Source of the DNA: Candidatus Bathyarchaeota archaeon
GTDB lineage: Archaea; Thermoproteota; Bathyarchaeia; Bathyarchaeales; Bathyarchaeaceae
Assembly: GCA_020344715.1 (NCBI GenBank)
Contig: CP070828.1
Coordinates: 391,323 to 396,722 of the forward strand
DNA length: 5,400 nt
Reading direction: 5' to 3'
The position numbers and the translations under genes are program-made. Positions 1-5,391 of the stretch are shown here, one piece after another. Position 1 is the first letter of the stretch. Each line of letters begins with the position of its first letter. The notes beneath the pieces were generated by a model. It saw nothing but the letters and a program-made list of their open reading frames with translations. It searched no databases and had not been told where the DNA came from.

Positions 1-1223
1 ACTGGTATGCCTTCTTGAATCAAGCCGAATCGATTTTCAGCTATATGAAGGCTTAGTCCTTCACAGCCACGATTGTAGTGAAGCAACACAGCATCCACTT
101 TCCATTGTTTCACTATGCTCGCCATCATTTGGGTCTTGACTTCAGGTACGTAGAAGTGAGCCCATTCAGGTTTGTGCATTGTCCATTCAACGATTGCGCG
201 CAGGGCTTCCTCTCTTGCGTGAGGCTTCTCAGGAGGCATGGCCCGTGGAACCAACGTGCCGTCCGGCTGGATTTCCCACATTCCAATCAACCCGAAGGTG
301 TAAAGAGACCCTAATGAAACAGCGCCGTATTTCTCCATTTCTCTGAAGATCTTTAGGAACCCCCAGGGGGGTTGTGTGTCTGTTATGACTCGGAACCTTT
401 CGTGAGGCGTAGCGGCTATGCCGCGTTTGACTCTGTCTTTCACTTCATCGTGTAGCGTCTCGTAGAATGCAACGCATTCTGGTCGATGCTTCATAAGCGT
501 GCCCATTACGTAGAGTGAGTACATGGTTTTCTCGTCTAGCGGAGCTGGCACAGACTGATTGAGCGCGCAGATTTTCGCCCAGAGCGACGTGGCTTTCATC
601 TCGTTCCATACAGCATCGCAGAGCAATTCATCGTTGTAGCTTCTGCCCGTGGTCTTTTCCAGCCACTCAATTCCATCATCGAGTTGCTGAACGATGTAAT
701 CAACTTTGTAGTCCTCAACTGGTCCCGTTGGGTAGCCAACAGAAACATCTACGCTGTACATAGGCACCTCTTTTCCATGCTTTTTCTCCAGCCACTTGAC
801 TATCTGGTACCATTTGCTGTGGCTACAGCAGATGTGGTCTTGCCAGATGAAATCGGGTGCAGGATAGCCGTCCATTATTGTTCCGTCAGCCAAAATGTAC
901 TTGTCCAACAGAACTGAGCCCCAATAATTTCGCATGTAGGCACAAAGCGTTCGTGGAAAACCAGCTGCCTCAACAGCATCATGACACTGCCCTGCAAAAT
1001 CCTTGAAGAAGGCTACGGTGGCTCCGTAGGGTTCTCCTGTTACTGAGTAGACATCCTTGCCCAATCCCGCTGGAATAGAGCTGAAAGCCCACGCTCCTCC
1101 GGCCCAGCGCAATCCACCCTTTTCATGAGCGCGTAGATAGTTTTCGTAGTACTTCATGCGCAGATTTTTTGCGTCGTTCCAGCATTTCAAGCGTTCAGTT
1201 GGGTATTCCTTGACTTGCTTCAT
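1..1223 (-). CDS. bcrB: Benzoyl-CoA reductase, BcrB/BadE/BzdO-like subunit (3' end cut by window edge)
   Basis: The minus strand is open for 407 codons from an ATG at 1223 to the window edge, with no stop. It is probably missing about 30-40 C-terminal residues, since family members are about 430-450 aa. It belongs to the 2-hydroxyacyl-CoA dehydratase/benzoyl-CoA reductase (HgdB/BcrB) family. In class I benzoyl-CoA reductase, BcrB and BcrC form the cytoplasmic half that binds benzoyl-CoA and the iron-sulfur centres for ATP-driven ring reduction. Family-like segments are TGEPYGATV (62-70), the LCAYMRNYWGS segment (93-103), DFIWQDHICCSHSKWYQ (124-140), TDTQPPWGFLKIF (281-293) and NRGCEGLSL (384-392). 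Cys94, Cys132/133 and Cys387 are candidate cluster ligands. The ATG lies 4 bases after the stop of the bcrC-like gene. A GGAGGAG on the minus strand (1237-1243) is 13 bases upstream, which is rather far. Assignment to the benzoyl-CoA branch rests on recalled similarity; another 2-hydroxyacyl-CoA dehydratase is the main alternative. Confidence 0.85.
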   Translation of the reverse strand, partial: MKQVKEYPTERLKCWNDAKNLRMKYYENYLRAHEKGGLRWAGGAWAFSSIPAGLGKDVYSVTGEPYGATVAFFKDFAGQCHDAVEAAGFPRTLCAYMRNYWGSVLLDKYILADGTIMDGYPAPDFIWQDHICCSHSKWYQIVKWLEKKHGKEVPMYSVDVSVGYPTGPVEDYKVDYIVQQLDDGIEWLEKTTGRSYNDELLCDAVWNEMKATSLWAKICALNQSVPAPLDEKTMYSLYVMGTLMKHRPECVAFYETLHDEVKDRVKRGIAATPHERFRVITDTQPPWGFLKIFREMEKYGAVSLGSLYTFGLIGMWEIQPDGTLVPRAMPPEKPHAREEALRAIVEWTMHKPEWAHFYVPEVKTQMMASIVKQWKVDAVLLHYNRGCEGLSLHIAENRFGLIQEGIP

Positions 1224-1227
1224 CAAT

Positions 1228-2367
1228 TCAGAACAACTCCTCCAGTCCAGTTAATGTTTCAAGAAAAGCTTCAACTCGCGTTCGAAACTGACCCCATGGC
1301 ACAGTTACGTCAAACTCTAAAGGATATGTGGGGACCCCAATGGAATTCAACGCTTCTCTCAAAGGCGGAATTTCAATTCCATGAGGGTCACAGAACTTGT
1401 TTTGCATGACTAATGCTCCTTGCACATTAAACTCTTTGGCACGATCAACGATGTGTTTGATTCGAGTTAGTTCAGGCCAGTCTTTGCTTGGACACGGCAC
1501 GCGATTTACGTAACGTGTAGCTATGGCAGCCAGTCTATCCTCTTGTGGAGATACGTTGTCCCAGAAATAGCGGGTTCCCGTGCAATGTTCATCGAGAACA
1601 AAGGTTGCGCCGAGGTTTTCAACGTTTTTCATAAAGATTCGGTCGTCATCTTCACTCCCGACGATCATCAACCTGATGTCTGCATTTCTTCTCGGCTTTC
1701 GATTTGGCAGTTCTTGTAGCAGCTGTTCCAATAGCCTGCTATGCTCCTCTTTGTCGCTCATCTGGCTGGCAAGCACCATCTCCATGGCTTCTAAGCCGCT
1801 AATCTTAGGCGGGCTTGACTTTCTGTATTCACTTACTTTAAGCATTAGCTCTCGGTTTCTGTTCATGGTGTTTATGCCTCTGTCGAGGTCGCCGTTGGTT
1901 ACAGGTTTGCCTGTCCAGTCTTCAAGTGACTTTTTGAACTTGGCTAACTCCTGTTTGAGATATGGGACGGCTCTTGGAGTTTGAACTCCATGGGGCACAT
2001 AAATGTAGTAGGCGTAATCGACGGGTATGTGAAGCCTCCAAGCATTGAAAGCTTGCCGCAAATGAAGACACGATTGTCCCTCAAAGATTCCATCAAGATA
2101 ATCGAATATTCCCTTTAGACCCTGAGCTAAGGAGTCTCGGCAGACGTGGCAATACATTGCGAAGATGTACGGCTCAGTAACTGTTGGAGGCTCATGGCTG
2201 CCCAAAATTCGAACAGGCAACGTATTAGCTGCGTATAGAATCTCTTCAGGCACATAGGTGCAGAAGTAGCCAACAATCCGGTTTCCCGTGCGTTCCTTCC
2301 AAGCTTTGGCATATTCATGTCGGTTGTCTATCATGTTTCGGAAAGCTTCGAATATTCTGTCGATCAA
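1228..2367 (-). CDS. bcrC: Benzoyl-CoA reductase, BcrC/BadD/BzdN-like subunit
   Basis: This is a complete 379-aa protein, matching the usual 375-390 aa of BcrC-type subunits. It would pair with the BcrB-like product to form the benzoyl-CoA-binding, iron-sulfur half of an ATP-dependent reductase that makes cyclohexa-1,5-diene-1-carbonyl-CoA. Visible family segments are GYFCTYVPEEILYAA (33-47), CHVCRDSLAQGLKG (73-86), QSCLHLRQAF (98-107), VGSEDDD (236-242), the EHCTGTRYFWDNV segment (260-272), NKFCDPHGIEIPPL (323-336) and LEFDVTVPWGQF (350-361). Cys73/76, Cys100 and Cys326 are candidate cluster ligands. The start is a TTG: an in-frame TGA lies four codons upstream, and a minus-strand GAGGT (2374-2378) sits 6 bases before the TTG. 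An ATG at residue 12 is the alternative start. The gene order, bcrC-like then bcrB-like, matches the order in known bcrCBAD clusters. Other HgdB-family dehydratases share the fold, but the overall pattern best fits BcrC. Confidence 0.88.
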   Translation of the reverse strand: MIDRIFEAFRNMIDNRHEYAKAWKERTGNRIVGYFCTYVPEEILYAANTLPVRILGSHEPPTVTEPYIFAMYCHVCRDSLAQGLKGIFDYLDGIFEGQSCLHLRQAFNAWRLHIPVDYAYYIYVPHGVQTPRAVPYLKQELAKFKKSLEDWTGKPVTNGDLDRGINTMNRNRELMLKVSEYRKSSPPKISGLEAMEMVLASQMSDKEEHSRLLEQLLQELPNRKPRRNADIRLMIVGSEDDDRIFMKNVENLGATFVLDEHCTGTRYFWDNVSPQEDRLAAIATRYVNRVPCPSKDWPELTRIKHIVDRAKEFNVQGALVMQNKFCDPHGIEIPPLREALNSIGVPTYPLEFDVTVPWGQFRTRVEAFLETLTGLEELF

Positions 2368-2373
2368 GCGTCT

Positions 2374-2378
2374 ACCTC
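2374..2378 (-). promoter_or_regulatory. Ribosome binding site fixing the TTG start of the bcrC-like gene
   Basis: The minus strand reads GAGGT, followed by six bases and then TTG at 2367. This spacing fits an archaeal Shine-Dalgarno site and supports TTG over the ATG eleven codons further in. An in-frame TGA just upstream excludes a longer protein. Confidence 0.65.
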
Positions 2379-2519
2379 ACTCAAATATTCCATATATAAC
2401 TAGAGATATCAAAATATAAAAATTTCCTATTTATATATATCTCCGTTGTTGTCGCAGCCGCGATCAGCCGTTAAGGCAGCAAATGACTTATAACGCCTCC
2501 ACAGAAAACCTCTAGAAAA

Positions 2520-2528
2520 GGAGAGGAG
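2520..2528 (+). promoter_or_regulatory. Ribosome binding site fixing the TTG start of the dch-like gene
   Basis: The purine-rich GGAGAGGAG ends six bases before the TTG at 2535. This strong Shine-Dalgarno match supports TTG as the true start of the hydratase, whose translation from there begins MEPTYKNILY and has the expected N-terminal strand of the crotonase fold. Confidence 0.65.
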
Positions 2529-2534
2529 AGCAAT

Positions 2535-3311
2535 TTGGAACCCACCTATAAGAATATACTCTATGAAAACGGCAACGAAATCGCAAAGATCACCATAAAC
2601 AAGCCACCATTGAACGTCCTCAACGTTGAGACCCTCAGAGAAATAACGGCTGCCTTGGAAAAGGCACGAGATGACCCAAACGTGAAGACAATAATCATCA
2701 CTGGATCAGGCGACCGCGCCTTTTGCGCGGGCGTCGATGTGAGAGACCACTTCCCCGACAAAATAGATACGACACTGAACGTGTTCCACAAGGTTTTCCA
2801 TGTTCTAGTCAACGTAAATAAACCTGTCTTAGCTGTGGTAAACGGCTACGCGTTGGGCGGCGGTTGCGAAGTAGCCATGGCCTGTGACATTGTCATTGCT
2901 TCTGAAACGGCGACGTTTGGACAACCTGAGATCAATGTGGGCGCCATTCCTACAGTTGCAACTGCGCTTTTGCCCAAACTTGTGGGAAGAAAGAAGGCTC
3001 TAGAGCTAATCCTAACTGGAAACACCATAAGTGCATCCGAAGCCGCTCAAATCGGCTTGGTGAACAAGGTAGTACCCTTTGAAAAAGTTGAAGAAACGAC
3101 TGAGAAACTGGCAAACCAATTGAAGGAGAAAAGTTCCGTTGTGACCAAACTTGCACGCATGGCAGCTTATCAGGGAATGGATATGGGCTTCTTGAAAGCT
3201 CTAGACAATGTTACCGGAATATATACAAACTTGCTTATGCGCACAGAAGACGCCGTGGAAGGACTCAACGCATTTATCCAGAAAAGGAAGCCATTGTGGA
3301 AAGGAAGGTAA
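2535..3311 (+). CDS. dch: Crotonase-family enoyl-CoA hydratase, probable cyclohexa-1,5-diene-1-carbonyl-CoA hydratase (Dch)
   Basis: The 258-aa product has the standard crotonase length and fold. Oxyanion-hole segments are RAFCAGVD (61-68) and NGYALGGGCE (103-112). Glu112 (in GGGCE) and Glu132 (in GQPEI) match the two catalytic glutamates of rat crotonase, Glu144 and Glu164, with the same 20-residue spacing, so hydratase activity is plausible. Three traits recall Dch rather than ordinary crotonase. The VDVRDHFPDK stretch (67-76) follows the oxyanion loop. AIPTVATALLPKLVG (137-151) replaces the usual GAGG loop. The C-terminus is DAVEGLNAFIQKRKPLW (239-255). Dch adds water to the dienoyl-CoA made by benzoyl-CoA reductase, giving 6-hydroxycyclohex-1-ene-1-carbonyl-CoA, and the gene is divergent from bcrCB-like genes. 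It starts at a TTG with a strong ribosome site. A fatty-acid-type enoyl-CoA hydratase remains possible; family membership is certain, the exact substrate is inferred. Confidence 0.82.
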   Translation: MEPTYKNILYENGNEIAKITINKPPLNVLNVETLREITAALEKARDDPNVKTIIITGSGDRAFCAGVDVRDHFPDKIDTTLNVFHKVFHVLVNVNKPVLAVVNGYALGGGCEVAMACDIVIASETATFGQPEINVGAIPTVATALLPKLVGRKKALELILTGNTISASEAAQIGLVNKVVPFEKVEETTEKLANQLKEKSSVVTKLARMAAYQGMDMGFLKALDNVTGIYTNLLMRTEDAVEGLNAFIQKRKPLWKGR

Positions 3312-3395
3312 CCGTTAAATCCACGTCGCAGATGGCAAACGTTTTTAACTTATTTTTCTTCATGCTTTTCAGTCAGTTTAGAGAGGCGAAGGATT
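3312..3395 (+). promoter_or_regulatory. Spacer with promoter-like and T-rich sequence before the SHMT-like gene
   Basis: This 84-base spacer contains GTTTTTAACTTATTTTTC (3341-3358). Its T-runs (3342-3346 and 3353-3357) could terminate the upstream hydratase transcript, as archaeal RNA polymerase stops at oligo-T. The same AT-rich stretch could also be a weak TATA box, with a start near 3370. GAGG at 3383-3386 lies 9 bases before the ATG at 3396 and is the likely ribosome site. The two genes may be separately transcribed or read through; the sequence does not decide. Confidence 0.4.
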
Positions 3396-4577
3396 ATGCT
3401 CGAGGAAATTTTGGGTCTCGTCAGAAAGCACGAAGATTGGCGTGTGAAAGGCTGTCTTAATCTTATCCCATCTGAGAACGTTATGAGTCCAGCTGTTCGC
3501 TCACTACTCTGCTCCGACTTGGGGCATCGCTACACTTCTACCGACAGATTCTACATGGGGACGAAATTCGTAGACAAAATCGAGCTTTACGGTGAGAAGC
3601 TGGCAGAGGAAGTTTTTGAAGCTGAAACAGCCGATCTGCGTCCGCTTTCCGGTCACATAGCCAACTGGATCTTTCTTTCAACCTGGGCCAGTTCACACGA
3701 CAAGGTTTTGTGCGTTTCAGCTGACGATGGCGGCTATCCCGGCGTTTGGAAAGAAGGCCTGACCTCTCTTCTGGGACTTCAAGTCGTTGGTTTTCCGTTT
3801 TCGAAACGGAGAATGAACATCGAAGCCAACGAAGCAGCTGAACTCGTTCGACGAGAAAAGCCGAAAATCGTAATTTTCGGTGCTAGTCTATTTTTGTTTC
3901 CGCATCCGGTTCAGGAGGTAACCGAAGCTGCAAGCGAAGTTGGCGCCACCGTTGGCTATGATGGGTCTCACGTTCTGGGCCTGATCGCTGGGAAAACCTT
4001 TCAGCAACCTCTCAAAGAAGGCGCTTGCATTCTATACGGATCTACACACAAATCATTCTTCGGACCTCAAGGCGGGATTATAGTTGCAGATAAACAACAC
4101 GGCGAATCCGTGAAGAAACGGCTTTTCCCGATGTTTGTCGACAACGCTCACTGGAACCGCATTGCCGCTCTAACCTTGGCTCTGGCGGAGATGAAAGCTT
4201 TCGGCAAGCGATATGCCGAGCAAGTTGTTCGTAACGCGCAAACTCTAGCCAAAGTTTTGTATGATGATGGCTTCCCTGTGATGTGTCCCGAACAGGGCTT
4301 CACTCAATCGCACCAGGTCTTACTCGACTACGGGGGTTATAAGCAAGGAATGAAGATAGCGCGAGAACTAGAGAGAGCGAACATCATCGCTGACTGTGGT
4401 GTAAGACTTGGAGCATGCGAAGTTACCCGGCGCGGTATGAGAGAAAGCGAGATGGAGAAAATCGCTGAATTCATAAAACGCCAAGTAGCGGACAAGGAGA
4501 AGCCGGAAAGAATGAGGAAAGAAGTCATGAAGCTTGTCCAAGAATTTCAGCAAGTTGAATATTGCTTCGACGCCTAG
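3396..4577 (+). CDS. Serine hydroxymethyltransferase-like PLP-dependent enzyme, atypical
   Basis: This 393-aa fold-type I PLP enzyme is closest to serine hydroxymethyltransferase (GlyA) but slightly short (usual 410-430 aa). Visible SHMT features are LIPSENVMSPAV (23-34), LSGHIAN (84-90), YDGSHVLGLIAG (188-199) with Asp189 and His192 for PLP, GSTHKSFFGPQGG (215-227) with Lys219 as the Schiff-base lysine, and RLGACEVTRRGM (337-348), where Arg346 fits the substrate-carboxylate arginine. Two classical residues appear absent. The EGYPGKRYYGG segment carrying E. coli Glu57 is replaced by YTSTDRFYMG (46-55), about two residues shorter and without a glutamate. The PLP-stacking His126 aligns with Tyr114 (DGGYPG). 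It could therefore be an SHMT using a different C1 carrier, an aldolase, or another amino-acid side-chain lyase, so no symbol is given. ATG start with GAGG upstream. It is not obviously linked to the aromatic genes. Confidence 0.85.
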   Translation: MLEEILGLVRKHEDWRVKGCLNLIPSENVMSPAVRSLLCSDLGHRYTSTDRFYMGTKFVDKIELYGEKLAEEVFEAETADLRPLSGHIANWIFLSTWASSHDKVLCVSADDGGYPGVWKEGLTSLLGLQVVGFPFSKRRMNIEANEAAELVRREKPKIVIFGASLFLFPHPVQEVTEAASEVGATVGYDGSHVLGLIAGKTFQQPLKEGACILYGSTHKSFFGPQGGIIVADKQHGESVKKRLFPMFVDNAHWNRIAALTLALAEMKAFGKRYAEQVVRNAQTLAKVLYDDGFPVMCPEQGFTQSHQVLLDYGGYKQGMKIARELERANIIADCGVRLGACEVTRRGMRESEMEKIAEFIKRQVADKEKPERMRKEVMKLVQEFQQVEYCFDA

Positions 4578-5057
4578 TCATACCCCAAAAAACCCATAGA
4601 CTACATCGCCGAAATAATGGGCTGCAACTATAACTACGATTGTTACGAGTAGATGCTCAGCAATCGCTCTGTACACGTTTTTGTTTTGAAGTTTCGCGGT
4701 GAAAAAACTGACAACAACAATTAAGAATAGCCCCCAGATCACGCTCGCCAGAATTGCAGTAGAATCTTCCAGCAATACAATCATCGGAACGAACGAAAGT
4801 GCAAAGGCAAATTTCGAAGAAAAAGTGAAAATTGTGGCTTCCCAAATCTCCTTGGCGGCATGTTCCCCTTCTGCTTCTTCAGAGATATGAATTCCTACAG
4901 CATCTGACATTGCATCAGCTATTGCTAGAACCAGAATACCCGCCAGAACCGCAAGCTTAGAATGTGTACCCGAGTGCAGTCCAACAATGATGCCTAAAGT
5001 AGTAATTGCCCCTGACGTGAGTCCGAATCCTAAGCCTTTAAGCAAGGGTTCTTTCAT
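4578..5057 (-). CDS. Small VIT/CCC1-like integral membrane protein
   Basis: This 159-aa, strongly hydrophobic protein has about five predicted membrane helices (roughly residues 7-28, 34-54, 77-97, 100-120 and 134-156). The start, GLGFGLTSGAITTLGIIVGL (8-27), and AIADAMSDAVGIHISEE (45-61) resemble the first two helices of the VIT1/CCC1 family of vacuolar iron/manganese transporters. It lacks the long cytoplasmic metal-binding insert of plant VIT1: only a short acidic loop (SEEAEGEHAAKEIWE, 59-73) joins helices 2 and 3. The helix-1 Asp common in VIT1 is Gly or Ser here. A metal-transport role is inference from distant similarity. The ATG at 5057 has a minus-strand GAGGT 12 bases upstream (5070-5074), rather far. 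An out-of-frame ATG nearer that site would read only MVRQ before a TGA overlapping the true start. The stop abuts that of the convergent SHMT-like gene. Confidence 0.75.
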   Translation of the reverse strand: MKEPLLKGLGFGLTSGAITTLGIIVGLHSGTHSKLAVLAGILVLAIADAMSDAVGIHISEEAEGEHAAKEIWEATIFTFSSKFAFALSFVPMIVLLEDSTAILASVIWGLFLIVVVSFFTAKLQNKNVYRAIAEHLLVTIVVIVAAHYFGDVVYGFFGV

Positions 5058-5113
5058 TGCCGCACCATGACCTCAGCGGGTTCAGTCAAATCTGATTTCA
5101 TACGTATCCGTTG

Positions 5114-5122
5114 CTTATAAAG
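5114..5122 (-). promoter_or_regulatory. TATA box for the VIT-like gene
   Basis: The minus strand reads CTTTATAAG, a good archaeal TATA element. A start about 26 bases downstream (near 5092) would leave a leader of about 35 bases before the ATG at 5057. A perfect palindrome lies seven bases upstream, at the place expected for the BRE. Confidence 0.55.
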
Positions 5123-5128
5123 AATTGA

Positions 5129-5146
5129 TTGATTGTTGACAATCAA
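5129..5146. repeat. 18-base palindrome, candidate operator
   Basis: TTGATTGT and ACAATCAA form perfect 8-base arms around a two-base TG centre. The site begins 7 bases upstream of the VIT-like gene's TATA box on the minus strand, so a bound dimeric regulator could block or help TFB/TBP. The regulator is unknown. It is not an FNR-type TTGAT-N4-ATCAA site, because the spacing between those half-sites here is 8 bases. Confidence 0.45.
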
Positions 5147-5275
5147 ATTGCGAAATCTGCTTCCCAACATCATTTGCGCGAGCGCATTTTTGGTTTTCCG
5201 TGCTCTCACGAAAGAATCTGCTCGATTCCCATTTGCTCAGCCAGATCTAGCGAGAGGTTTCTACGCGGAAAAATC
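5147..5275. other. Intergenic stretch without a recognised gene
   Basis: The whole gap from 5058 to the possible right-edge gene exceeds 300 bases. Outside the promoter elements listed separately, this part shows no ORF with a convincing start or family motif, no tRNA-like cloverleaf and no repeat array. A short GC-rich inverted repeat (TGCGC-GA-GCGCA, 5175-5186) followed by five T is present, but has a two-base loop and no gene reading into it nearby. Confidence 0.5.
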
Positions 5276-5308
5276 TCCTTAAATTATTAAGGATAGGAAA
5301 AAACCTAT
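5276..5308. repeat. Two tandem small inverted repeats upstream of a TATA box
   Basis: TCCTTAA-ATTA-TTAAGGA (5276-5293) has perfect 7-base arms. ATAGG-AAAAAA-CCTAT (5293-5308) has perfect 5-base arms. They share base 5293, and the second runs into the TATA-like element at 5306-5317. The arrangement fits an operator overlapping a BRE/TATA, but short AT-rich inverted repeats also arise by chance. Confidence 0.35.
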
Positions 5309-5317
5309 ATTAATAAA
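5297..5317 (+). promoter_or_regulatory. Rightward BRE/TATA promoter near the window edge
   Basis: The purine-rich GAAAAAACC (5297-5305), a plausible BRE, is followed directly by TATATTAATAAA (5306-5317). A start about 26-30 bases downstream, near 5332-5336, would put the transcript just upstream of the small ORF at 5353 and the possible gene at 5388. Confidence 0.5.
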
Positions 5318-5352
5318 AAGGGGAAGTCTCTCCATCACAGGTGGCGCGTGAA

Positions 5353-5391
5353 ATGCATACGTGCAACCTGAAATGGTGGGCTTTTTTATGA
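5353..5391 (+). CDS. Possible 12-codon leader ORF with tandem Trp codons
   Basis: ATG at 5353 opens a short frame, MHTCNLKWWAFL, ending in TGA at 5389-5391. A GGTGG (5340-5344) lies 8 bases upstream, a reasonable archaeal ribosome site. The stop overlaps the ATG at 5388 as ATGA, the usual arrangement for translational coupling. A GTG at 5341 would give a 16-residue version. Two adjacent Trp codons recall bacterial trp leader peptides, but leader-peptide attenuation is not established in archaea. The ORF is too short to exclude chance. Confidence 0.2.
   Translation: MHTCNLKWWAFL

Larger units (their letters stand above)
2368..2534. promoter_or_regulatory. Divergent promoter region between the bcrCB-like and dch-like genes
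   Basis: This 167-base spacer separates two genes transcribed away from each other and is very AT-rich from 2381 to 2441. For the leftward operon, the best TATA box is the minus-strand ATATATAAATA at about 2429-2440. It predicts a transcript start near 2406 and a leader of about 40 bases. A second minus-strand TATA-like site (TTATATATGG, 2390-2399) lies nearer the start. For the rightward gene there are two candidates: TTTATATATAT at 2430-2440, overlapping the leftward box, or TTATAA at 2488-2493, which would give a leader of only about 15-20 bases. No experimental start is known; the choice between boxes is inference. Confidence 0.6.

Noticed and set aside
78..1409. Plus-strand ORFs of 64-78 codons opposite the reductase genes
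   Set aside because: All are antisense to the strongly supported minus-strand reductase frames and show no recognisable domains.
1580..1984. 134-codon plus-strand ORF
   Set aside because: It lies wholly opposite the BcrC-like gene, is Ser/Leu-rich as expected for antisense of coding sequence, and has no family motif.
2127..2318. 63-codon minus-strand ORF in another frame of the BcrC-like gene
   Set aside because: It overlaps well-conserved BcrC coding sequence on the same strand and has no independent support.
4587..4592. A6 run, giving T6 on the minus strand, as a terminator
   Set aside because: It encodes Phe-Phe just before the stop of the VIT-like protein, so it is explained by coding sequence.
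5165..5180. Minus-strand ATGATG resembling a C box of a C/D guide RNA
   Set aside because: No matching D box (CTGA) at a suitable distance and no paired D'/C' boxes were found.
5175..5191. TGCGC-GA-GCGCA hairpin followed by five T, terminator-like on the plus strand
   Set aside because: The loop is only two bases, no plus-strand gene ends nearby, and bacterial-type hairpin terminators are not expected in archaea.
5349..5375. TGAAATG repeated 20 bases apart
   Set aside because: Only two 7-base copies occur; this is easily chance.
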